Below, in pieces: positions 57,908-64,000 of a stretch of 64,000 nucleotides of DNA (the stretch's first letter is position 1; each line of letters starts with the position of its first letter). The stretch lies in contig NZ_CP019426.1 in assembly GCF_009834515.1 (NCBI RefSeq), positions 3,461,501-3,525,500 on the forward strand, in the 5' to 3' direction. The notes beneath the pieces are model-generated. The model was not told the origin of the DNA and searched no databases. It saw nothing but the letters and a program-made list of their open reading frames with translations. A program made the translations under genes and the position numbers. Source of the DNA: Pseudomonas sp. R84. Lineage in GTDB: Bacteria; Pseudomonadota; Gammaproteobacteria; Pseudomonadales; Pseudomonadaceae.

Positions 57908-59542
57908 ATGAACAGCTTGCGCAGTGTGTCGATCAGCCGACGCTTGTGGCTCATCTTGATTGTGGCGGTGGTCATGTTGCTGACCTTGGGCGTGTTGATG
58001 CTCAAGCAGATCCACGACGATCTCTATCATGCCAAAGCCCAGAAAACCCAACACGTGGTGCAGACCGCCAGCGGCCTGCTGACCTATTACCACGACCTTG
58101 AAACCGCCGGCACGCTGACAAAAGATGCCGCGCAGAAACAGGCCCTCACCGCCATTCGTGGTCTGCGCTACGACCAGAGCGATTACTTCTGGATCAACGA
58201 TCTCACGCCCGTGATGGTCATGCACCCGACCAACCCCAAACTGGAAGGCCAGAACCTCTCGGCGATCCGCGATCCGGACGGCTTTGCGGTGTTCAACGAA
58301 ATGGTTGCCATCGCCAAGGCCAAAGGCGCCGGCATGGTCGATTACCGTTGGCCGAAACCGGGCGCCAGCGAGCCGGTGGCCAAGACCTCCTACGTCAAAC
58401 TGTTCGAGCCTTGGGGCTGGGTGCTCGGCTCCGGGGTTTACGTCGACGACGTCCAGGCCGAATTCCAGGGCCAAATGATCAAGGCTTCGGTCATCGGCTT
58501 GGCGATTGCGCTGATCATGGCACTGCTGGTGATCCTGATCGCGCGCAGCATCGTCCGCCCGTTGCAGGAAACCGTGAACGCCATGGCCAACATTGCCAGT
58601 GGCGAAAGCGACCTGACGCGCAGCCTCGATACCCATGGCAAGGATGAGGTCACTGAACTGGCGCATCACTTCAACGCCTTTACCGCCAAACTGCGCCGGG
58701 TGATCGGCGATTTGCAGGTGTCGGCCAGCGCTTTGGGCCAGTCGTCCAGTGAACTGGGCAACGATGCATCGCAGGCCCAGCAACGCAGCCAGCAGCAATC
58801 GCAACAGATGGAACTGGTGGCCACGGCGATCAACGAAGTGACCTACGGCGTGCAAGATGTGGCGAAGAACGCCGAGCACGCCGCCGCCGAAATGCGTGAC
58901 GCCGAAGCGCAAGCGCAACAGGGCCAGATCAACATCGATGGCAGCTTGCAGCAGATCGACAAGCTGTCCGGGACCATTGATCAAGCGGTCGAAGTGATTC
59001 GCACCCTGGCTGCCGAAAGCACCCAGATCGGCAGCGTACTGGAAGTGATCCGCTCGATTGCCGAGCAGACCAACCTGCTCGCGCTCAACGCCGCGATCGA
59101 AGCGGCGCGGGCCGGTGAGCAAGGTCGCGGGTTTGCCGTGGTGGCCGATGAAGTACGCCTGCTGGCGCAGCGGACGCAGAAGTCGACAGCGGAAATCCAG
59201 TCGATGATCGAGCGCCTGCAGAACCATTCCGAAGCCGCCGTAAAGGTGATCGGCGACAGCAGCAAGGCGTCGCAATTGACCATCGAGCAAGCCGGGCTGG
59301 CCGGCGCCAGTCTGAACGCCATTGGCCAGGCATTGCGCAATCTCAACGGCCTGAATGCCTCGATTGCCAGCGCTACGTTGCAACAGGCCCACGTAGTCGA
59401 GGACATCAATCAGAACGTGACGCAGGCTGCTGGCCTCTCGCACAGCACGGCGATCGCGGCCGAGCAGTCGAGTGCGGCCAGCCTGAAACTTGGCCAGTTG
59501 AGCGAACAACTCAACGCCCTGCTGCGCCAGTTCCGCGTCTAG
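57908..59542 (+). CDS. Methyl-accepting chemotaxis protein with single-Cache periplasmic domain
   Basis: 544 aa. First membrane helix about 13-35; periplasmic sCache_2-type domain about 40-190 ([15 protein letters not shown] and [13 protein letters not shown] are diagnostic). Second helix about 195-217 ([19 protein letters not shown]), then HAMP and the MCP signalling domain with the hairpin tip [32 protein letters not shown]. Cache domains of this type sense small organic acids. The ligand is unknown. ATG 57908; upstream TTG/ATG codons are poorer. Confidence 0.93.
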   Translation: MNSLRSVSISRRLWLILIVAVVMLLTLGVLMLKQIHDDLYHAKAQKTQHVVQTASGLLTYYHDLETAGTLTKDAAQKQALTAIRGLRYDQSDYFWINDLTPVMVMHPTNPKLEGQNLSAIRDPDGFAVFNEMVAIAKAKGAGMVDYRWPKPGASEPVAKTSYVKLFEPWGWVLGSGVYVDDVQAEFQGQMIKASVIGLAIALIMALLVILIARSIVRPLQETVNAMANIASGESDLTRSLDTHGKDEVTELAHHFNAFTAKLRRVIGDLQVSASALGQSSSELGNDASQAQQRSQQQSQQMELVATAINEVTYGVQDVAKNAEHAAAEMRDAEAQAQQGQINIDGSLQQIDKLSGTIDQAVEVIRTLAAESTQIGSVLEVIRSIAEQTNLLALNAAIEAARAGEQGRGFAVVADEVRLLAQRTQKSTAEIQSMIERLQNHSEAAVKVIGDSSKASQLTIEQAGLAGASLNAIGQALRNLNGLNASIASATLQQAHVVEDINQNVTQAAGLSHSTAIAAEQSSAASLKLGQLSEQLNALLRQFRV

Positions 59543-59549
59543 ACACCCC

Positions 59550-59640
59550 CCCCTGTAGGAGTGAGCCTGCTCGCGATAGCGGTGTGTAGCCACTATAAAT
59601 TTCGCTGACACACCGCTATCGCGAGCAGGCTCACTCCTAC
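59550..59640. repeat. REP doublet with extended arms
   Basis: CCCTGTAGGAGTGAGCCTGCTCGCGATAGCGGTGTGT faces ACACACCGCTATCGCGAGCAGGCTCACTCCTAC-type sequence (about 35 bp arms). It sits right before the pnuC promoter, whose -10-like TACAAT is at 59652-59657. Confidence 0.9.
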
Positions 59641-59692
59641 ACGTTTTTGGGTACAATCCGCCCCCTTCTTTTTATTTCCCCAAGGAACCCCC

Positions 59693-60256
59693 ATGTCCGG
59701 GCTTGAACTGTTTGCCGCCGCCCTCGGTGTGATCGCCGTCTGGCTGACGGTCAAACAGAATCCGTGGTGCTGGCCGATCGGGCTGGTCATGGTGTTGCTC
59801 TACAGCTGGATCTTCTTTGAAGTGAAGTTGTACTCGGACATGTTGCTGCAAGTGATTTACGCCGCGCTGCAAGTCTATGGCTGGTGGCAATGGACCCGCG
59901 CCGGGACGATGCATGACGGCCGCGAGGTCACTCGCCTCGATCATCGGTCACTTTTGCTCGGCCTCAGCGTTGGCGCTGTCGGCAGTGTCTTGCTCGGCGC
60001 GGCCATGGCCCATTGGACCGACGCCGCGCAACCGTGGCTGGATGCGGCGCTGACCGGTTTCAGCCTGGTCGCGCAATTGTGGATGGCGCAGAAACGCCTG
60101 CAATGCTGGGCGTTGTGGTTCGTGCTCGATGTGATTTTTGTCGGCCTGTTCATCTATAAAGGGCTGTACCTCACCGCTGCGCTGTACGCTCTGTTCACCC
60201 TGCTGGCAATTCAAGGCTTTCGCGAATGGCGCGCCGATCCGGCGTTGCGCACATGA
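59693..60256 (+). CDS. pnuC: PnuC-family nicotinamide riboside transporter
   Basis: 187 aa, about seven membrane helices. NPWCWPIGLVMVLLYSWIFF and LLQVIYAALQVYGWWQW are the conserved PnuC blocks. PnuC proteins facilitate nicotinamide riboside entry, trapped by phosphorylation. The next gene is a NadR-like kinase whose ATG overlaps its stop (ATGA), so uptake and phosphorylation are coupled. AAGGA precedes the ATG. Confidence 0.93.
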   Translation: MSGLELFAAALGVIAVWLTVKQNPWCWPIGLVMVLLYSWIFFEVKLYSDMLLQVIYAALQVYGWWQWTRAGTMHDGREVTRLDHRSLLLGLSVGAVGSVLLGAAMAHWTDAAQPWLDAALTGFSLVAQLWMAQKRLQCWALWFVLDVIFVGLFIYKGLYLTAALYALFTLLAIQGFREWRADPALRT

Positions 60257-60777
60257 AGGTCGTGGTCCTGACCGGGCCCGAATCCACCGGCAAGAGCTGG
60301 CTGGCGGCGGGCCTGCAACAACGCTTTGGCGGTGTGCGCGTGGATGAGTACGTGCGCCGCTTTATCGAACTCAATCCCCGTGACACCTGCCTGGCTGACA
60401 TCCCCGAAATCGCTCGCGGTCAGCTGCATTGGGAAGACCAGGCACGGGCGCAACAGCCGCCGCTGCTGATTCTCGACACCCATTTGCTGAGCAATATGCT
60501 GTGGAGTCAGACGCTGTTCGGCGACTGCCCGGACTGGCTGGAATCGGAATTGTTGGGGCGGCATTACGACCTGCACCTTTTACTCTCGCCAGAACAGATC
60601 GACTGGACCGATGACGGTCAGCGCTGCCAACCGGATCTGGACGAGCGTCTGGCGTTTTACCAGTCCACGCAAAACTGGCTGGAAACCCACCATCAGCGCT
60701 TTCTGATCATTCAGGGCAATTGGGCCGAACGCCAACGACAGGCTTTTGCCGCCGTCGAGCAACTGCTGGCGGAGTGA
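60253..60777 (+). CDS. NadR-like ribosylnicotinamide kinase (AAA ATPase domain)
   Basis: 174 aa. P-loop GPESTGKSWLA near residue 8, VDEYVRRFIELNPRD and LLILDTHLLSN follow the NadR kinase domain; the regulator and adenylyltransferase domains of full NadR are absent. It probably phosphorylates nicotinamide riboside arriving through PnuC to form NMN. The ATG at 60253 overlaps pnuC; the longer frame reads from within pnuC. Confidence 0.9.
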   Translation: MKVVVLTGPESTGKSWLAAGLQQRFGGVRVDEYVRRFIELNPRDTCLADIPEIARGQLHWEDQARAQQPPLLILDTHLLSNMLWSQTLFGDCPDWLESELLGRHYDLHLLLSPEQIDWTDDGQRCQPDLDERLAFYQSTQNWLETHHQRFLIIQGNWAERQRQAFAAVEQLLAE

Positions 60778-60902
60778 CCCGGCCAACGGGTCAGTTTCCC
60801 CAAAGATTCCCCCTGTTTTGGGGGCAAAGTGTCCAATCCTGAAACACTCCGTGAGGTGCAAAGTGCCCGTCTCAGCACTGTTCACTGTTTTGTCATCGCC
60901 GT

Positions 60903-60920
60903 TGTTTCACGGTTGAAACA
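60903..60920. promoter_or_regulatory. Palindromic upstream activator site, perfect copy
   Basis: TGTTTCA-CGGT-TGAAACA, perfect 7-bp arms, centred about 180 bp upstream of the predicted sigma-54 start. Confidence 0.65.
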
Positions 60921-60984
60921 CATCGTCGCAAACCCTCGTTCCAGAGCTTTGTTCAGCCAATAGACAGGTCGGCGCGCGCACGCG

Positions 60985-61002
60985 TGTATCAATCCTGAAA
61001 CA
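60985..61002. promoter_or_regulatory. Palindromic upstream activator site, one mismatch
   Basis: TGTATCA-ATCC-TGAAACA, same palindrome with one changed base in the left arm, centred about 100 bp upstream of the predicted start. Confidence 0.6.
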
Positions 61003-61065
61003 GTGTGCGTATCAGCTGCGCGGCTGATTTTTGCAAGCATCTGAAACCAAACAACATTTAAAAAG

Positions 61066-61082
61066 CGGCACAGCTTTCGCTC
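61066..61082 (+). promoter_or_regulatory. Candidate sigma-54 promoter of fapA
   Basis: CGGCACAGCTTTCGCT: GG at 61067-61068 and GC at 61079-61080, separated by exactly 10 bp, with most of the GGCAC-N5-TTGC consensus. The predicted start at about 61092 gives a leader of about 43 nt. Confidence 0.6.
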
Positions 61083-61134
61083 TCTTCTTCACAACGCTGA
61101 CTCGGGCCAGCCCACTGAAGAAGGAATTGCAGCC

Positions 61135-61587
61135 GTGGGGAATATCCAAAAAGGTTTGACCTGCCTTCTGCTGATCGGATCAGCAGCCAGCACATTGCTC
61201 AGTTTCAATGTCCACGCAGAAGGCAATGGCATCATCGTCCTCAACCGCGATGTCCAGCCGATCCCGATTGGTCGCAATGGCGGCAAAGACCCCTACCCGA
61301 CCACCGTCAATGCCAATCCGTCCGCACGCATCAACTCCACCATGAACAGCACCGAATTGAGCGACGGCGACTTCGCCGGTGTCGCCAGCGGCAGCGCGTT
61401 CCGCACCGTCAACAATGTCCAGGCCGGCAGCAATCTGCCAGGCCTCAATACCGTCACCAATCCCAATGGCATGCCCGGCATGAGCGCAGGACACGGCGGC
61501 GGTTCCGGTGGCGCGATTTCCGGCACGATCAACCGCGCCATGAGTTCCGGCCTTGCCCCCCTGACCCGCATGGCCGGAGGCCAATGA
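61135..61587 (+). CDS. fapA: FapA-like periplasmic protein of the functional amyloid operon
   Basis: 150 aa from GTG 61135 with GAAGGA upstream. Signal peptide up to about residue 29 (LLSFNVHAEG). GIIVLNRDVQPIPIGRN, TTVNANPSARINS, SDGDFAGVASGS and a Gly-rich GHGGGSGGAISGTINR block match FapA as I recall it from pseudomonads. FapA is thought to be a periplasmic factor that influences the FapB/FapC make-up of fibrils. fapB starts one base after its stop codon. Confidence 0.8.
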   Translation: MGNIQKGLTCLLLIGSAASTLLSFNVHAEGNGIIVLNRDVQPIPIGRNGGKDPYPTTVNANPSARINSTMNSTELSDGDFAGVASGSAFRTVNNVQAGSNLPGLNTVTNPNGMPGMSAGHGGGSGGAISGTINRAMSSGLAPLTRMAGGQ

Positions 61588-61588
61588 G

Positions 61589-62164
61589 ATGAATCGTTCA
61601 CTCCTTCTGCTTGCCCTGCTCGGTTGCACCACTGCCATGGCTGCTGATCCTGGTTCAGTGAACAAGGCCAACATTCAAGATTCCGGGGTTCAGTACCGCG
61701 GCAATTTCAACGTCAACCAGGCCGCTGGCGATCAAATGCAGCAGACCAACGTCAAGGCTGTGGCGATCGGCACCGAGTCCCACGCCACTACCAGCGTTAT
61801 GCAGAAAATCGATACACCTGCCTCGCGCTCGATGGACGCCAGCGCAACCATCGGCGGCACCTCTTTCAGCAATGGCAACGGGATCCTGGGCGTGAACCAG
61901 GGTGCCGGGGCCAACAACCAGATGGCCAACGTCACGCGCGTCAGCATCAGTGCTGCCCCGCAGAGCGTTGACGACAGTGCCCTTTCACAACAGAACGTGG
62001 CGCTTTTACCGAGCTCAGGAGCAACTGGTACCTCACCCGGCAGTCGCCAGGTCACGACAAGTGATCAGGCCTTCACCGGCAGCCGCGGGGTAATTCAGGT
62101 GAACCAGAGTGCCGGGGTGGGGAACCGTATGGCTAACACCCTGAGCATCCGGGTCGCTGACTGA
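61589..62164 (+). CDS. fapB: FapB-like minor amyloid subunit/nucleator
   Basis: 191 aa with a signal peptide (about 1-18, LLGCTTAMAAD). Three imperfect Gly/Asn/Gln repeats are visible: GNFNVNQAAGDQMQQTN, NGILGVNQGAGANNQMAN and RGVIQVNQSAGVGNRMAN, separated by linkers rich in Ser and Thr. FapB is a minor fibril component and probable nucleator. A good ribosome site (GGAGG) lies in the end of fapA. Confidence 0.82.
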   Translation: MNRSLLLLALLGCTTAMAADPGSVNKANIQDSGVQYRGNFNVNQAAGDQMQQTNVKAVAIGTESHATTSVMQKIDTPASRSMDASATIGGTSFSNGNGILGVNQGAGANNQMANVTRVSISAAPQSVDDSALSQQNVALLPSSGATGTSPGSRQVTTSDQAFTGSRGVIQVNQSAGVGNRMANTLSIRVAD

Positions 62165-62237
62165 CCCAAACAACAAAAGCAGTGCAATTAGAAAGTACCA
62201 ACACTTAACCAACTAATAAGCACGATGGAGAAACACC

Positions 62238-63242
62238 ATGAAACCTACAATGGCTCTCAAACCACTGGTTTTCGCACTTGCAGCAGTGATGGCAATCGCA
62301 GCACAGGCAGGCGGTCGTGATGACAACAACGGTCATGGTAACGGGCATGGCAATGGACACGGCAACGGTCACGGCCAGCCACAAGGTCCAAATCTTGAAC
62401 AACTGCTGCAGATCACCGCAGGCGCCGGCGCCGCTGTACTCGACGCGCAAAACAGTGACGGCAACGTGGTGAAAAACCAGGGCACCCTCAACAACGCCAA
62501 CGCCAGCGACTCGCTTAATGGCTCCAATGGCAACATGGGCGCCAACGTTGCAGCCGGCGACGGCAACCAACAAGACAACGCCGCCGCCCTGGCTACTGCC
62601 GACGAAAGCTTCATCTTCGGCACCGCTGTTGCTGCCTCGAGTGCAACTCAAGTCAACAACAACAACTACGTGAAAAACTCGTCCACCTTCAATAACGCCA
62701 CTCTCAACAATGCAGGCAACAATGGTTCCGGCAACATCGGCATCAACGTCTCTGCCGGCAACTTCAACCAGCAGAAAAACAACCTGGCGATCGCCGTATC
62801 CGGTGGCCGTGTAGCCACTGCCGCCGCAGCCGCCAATCAGTCCTCCACCGGCCTGGTTGTAGACAACAAAGGCGTGCAGACCTACAAAACCGACACCCTC
62901 ACCGGCACCTACGCGGCCGCTGGCGTGTTCAAAGCCAAAGGCACTGCAACCATCGAAGATGATGACCACCACGGCGGTTATGGCAATCGTGGCGGCGGCC
63001 ACGGTGGCAACGATGACCAGAAAGCCAAATTCGAAGCCGTCGGTACCTTTGGCCTCGCTGGCGTAACCACTCAGCAAGTGATGACCAAAGACGGCTGGAA
63101 AGCCCCTGTGGTCAACAATGCCAACATGACCAACTCGATGAACAACTTCTCCGGCAACGGCGGAGCCAACGTCTCGTCTGGTGTGGGCAACCAACAAAGC
63201 AACTCGCTGTCCATCGCTGCTGGCTGCAGAGCCTGCCTGTAA
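62238..63242 (+). CDS. fapC: FapC-like major functional amyloid subunit with His/Gly-rich linkers
   Basis: 334 aa; signal peptide to about residue 24. Three amyloid repeats are seen near 80-120 (NMGANVAAGDGNQQDN), 146-188 (NIGINVSAGNFNQQKN) and 292-329 (GGANVSSGVGNQQSN), ending with the CxxC motif C330-R-A-C333 known in FapC. Two linkers are unusual: residues 32-46 are GHGN tandem units and residues 243-258 are DHHGGYGNRGGGHGG, rich in His and Gly. Such proteins are also annotated as heme-utilisation proteins. Main fibril component of Pseudomonas biofilm amyloid. Confidence 0.83.
   Translation: MKPTMALKPLVFALAAVMAIAAQAGGRDDNNGHGNGHGNGHGNGHGQPQGPNLEQLLQITAGAGAAVLDAQNSDGNVVKNQGTLNNANASDSLNGSNGNMGANVAAGDGNQQDNAAALATADESFIFGTAVAASSATQVNNNNYVKNSSTFNNATLNNAGNNGSGNIGINVSAGNFNQQKNNLAIAVSGGRVATAAAAANQSSTGLVVDNKGVQTYKTDTLTGTYAAAGVFKAKGTATIEDDDHHGGYGNRGGGHGGNDDQKAKFEAVGTFGLAGVTTQQVMTKDGWKAPVVNNANMTNSMNNFSGNGGANVSSGVGNQQSNSLSIAAGCRACL
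62331..62378 (+). repeat. In-frame tandem repeat encoding GHGN units in fapC
   Basis: Roughly four 12-bp units of GGTCATGGTAAC type encode Gly-His-Gly-Asn. The units use different codons, so they are not freshly duplicated. Confidence 0.75.
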
Positions 63243-63256
63243 TCGCGATCGAAACG

Positions 63257-63280
63257 AAAGCCCCGGAAACGGGGCTTTTC
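63257..63280 (+). terminator. Intrinsic terminator/attenuator between fapC and fapD
   Basis: AAGCCCCG-gaaa-CGGGGCTTTT, an 8-bp GC-rich stem with a GAAA tetraloop and T-run, 15 bp after the fapC stop and before fapD. It should limit read-through to the export genes. Confidence 0.82.
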
Positions 63281-63305
63281 CTCAGTCCGCAAAGGCGTAT
63301 CGATC

Positions 63306-63986
63306 ATGCGTAAGACGGCCCTCCTCGCTCTGCTTTTCGTCTGTGGCCTGACTCAGGCCGGTCAGATGCCCGTCGCTGCCCTGCCGGGTGGCACGCTCGT
63401 CTACAAAAACGTGCAGAGCATCCGTGAGCGCAAGTTTGCCGACATCGTCGAACAGAAAACCGATTTCAGCTGCGGCGCCGCTGCACTGGCAACGGTATTA
63501 CGCCAAGCCTATTGGCTCGACGTCGATGAGGAGCACATCATCAAAGGCATGCTGGTCAACGCTGACCAGGACCTTGTTCGTACTCAAGGTTTTTCCATGC
63601 TGGACATGAAGCGCTACATAGAAAGCATCGGCATGCGCGCCAGGGGTTACAAGATTCCACCGGAAAAGCTCGAAGCGGTAACCATCCCGGTGGTGGTACT
63701 GATGGAAATTCGCGGCTACAAGCATTTCGTCGTGTTGCAGCGTTCGGACAAGGATTGGGTTTACATCGGAGACCCGGTGCTCGGCCATAAACGCTACAAA
63801 CATGATGACTTTGTCAAAGGTTGGAACGGCATTGTCTTCGCGATCGTCGGTCCCGGATATGACAAGGCCAACGCCTTGCGCAGCCCTCCGGTGCCCTTGA
63901 CGGCCAAGAACAAGCTGGATGGTTTCAACCCGGTCAAAGATGCTGAATTGATGGATTTCGGGTTCATTCAGAGCGACTTCTTTTAA
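63306..63986 (+). CDS. fapD: FapD-like C39-family cysteine peptidase
   Basis: 226 aa with a signal peptide (about 1-19, FVCGLTQAG). The papain-like C39 domain shows Cys56 in DFSCGAAALATVL, His140 in KHFVVLQRS and Asp156 in IGDPVLG. FapD is thought to process Fap components in the periplasm during export through the FapF pore. The signal peptide and absence of an ABC domain separate it from bacteriocin exporters. fapE and fapF should follow past the window end. Confidence 0.82.
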   Translation: MRKTALLALLFVCGLTQAGQMPVAALPGGTLVYKNVQSIRERKFADIVEQKTDFSCGAAALATVLRQAYWLDVDEEHIIKGMLVNADQDLVRTQGFSMLDMKRYIESIGMRARGYKIPPEKLEAVTIPVVVLMEIRGYKHFVVLQRSDKDWVYIGDPVLGHKRYKHDDFVKGWNGIVFAIVGPGYDKANALRSPPVPLTAKNKLDGFNPVKDAELMDFGFIQSDFF

Positions 63987-64000
63987 TCGCCGATTATAGA

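Larger units (their letters stand above)
60778..61134. promoter_or_regulatory. fap operon promoter region with sigma-54 promoter and palindromic upstream sites
   Basis: 357 bp. It holds a sigma-54 promoter at 61066-61082 and three TGAAACA-bearing sites, two of them near-perfect palindromes with the pattern TGTTTCA-N4-TGAAACA (60903-60920; 60985-61002) and one half-site (60840-60846). Centres lie about 75-80 bp apart and about 100-255 bp before the expected transcription start, the layout of enhancer-binding activator sites. Confidence 0.65.

Noticed and set aside
14136..59640. Repeated palindromic units considered as a CRISPR array
   Set aside because: Units are dispersed over 45 kb, occur as facing pairs and have no regular spacers or cas genes.
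63306..63986. C39 peptidase considered as part of a bacteriocin exporter
   Set aside because: It has a signal peptide, no ABC or membrane domain, and follows fapA, fapB and fapC, matching FapD.

Overview
The window comes from a fluorescent pseudomonad (Pseudomonas fluorescens/koreensis-type chromosome). This is suggested by the high GC content, the mostly core Pseudomonas gene set, the fap amyloid genes and about fifteen copies of Pseudomonas-type REP hairpins in two sequence families. I saw no tRNA, rRNA, CRISPR array or prophage. Species assignment is inference; no search was run.

Layout. 1-1872: end of a pqi-type lipid transport operon (pqiB partial, pqiC). 1879-2817: a lone tyrosine recombinase. 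3172-13564: arnBCADTEF-ugd plus a membrane glycosyltransferase, a lipid A aminoarabinose operon in which every junction overlaps. 13601-16342: GNAT enzyme, MFS transporter, HPP membrane protein. 16573-24769: branched-chain acyl-CoA catabolism, with a two-gene plus-strand unit (HIBYL-CoA hydrolase, acyl-CoA dehydrogenase) facing a five-gene minus-strand operon (synthetase, SDR, thiolase, acyl-CoA dehydrogenase, enoyl-CoA hydratase). 25014-28208: a 1064-aa putative polymorphic toxin lying between that operon and an AraC-type regulator (28189-29247). 29538-33756: Fur-type iron uptake genes efeU-efeO-efeB-efeM. 33881-36527: PssA, a TetR regulator and a DUF1348 protein.

36541-37824 is an intact IS110-family element inserted inside a REP-like repeat. 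Its noncoding end contains a readable bridge-RNA candidate whose guide segments match both the flanking target and the element's own ends. 37920-40113: SfnG (sigma-54 promoter) and a TauE/SafE exporter. 40081-45634: NudC, a dienoyl-CoA isomerase-like crotonase, a CorA-like protein, and a divergent pair made of a RimK-like ATP-grasp ligase and a GNAT-C39 peptidase fusion. 45749-49407: PQQ-type sugar dehydrogenase, a small secreted protein, Ku and LpxO. 49775-54834: YbiT, an MFS transporter, an alpha/beta hydrolase and AzoR. 54962-60777: a LysR regulator with a MmcQ-like protein, DUF1294 protein, UppP, a chemoreceptor, PnuC and a NadR-like kinase. 61135-63986: fapA, fapB, fapC and fapD of the functional amyloid operon, preceded by a sigma-54 promoter with upstream palindromes; fapE and fapF should lie beyond the window.

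Themes: envelope remodelling (arn, lpxO, uppP, pssA, pqi), iron uptake, short-chain acyl-CoA catabolism, sulfur scavenging and biofilm amyloid. The least ordinary elements are the IS110 element with its readable guide RNA, the toxin-like gene interrupting a catabolic locus, the ATP-grasp/GNAT-C39 pair, and the promoter architecture of the fap operon.
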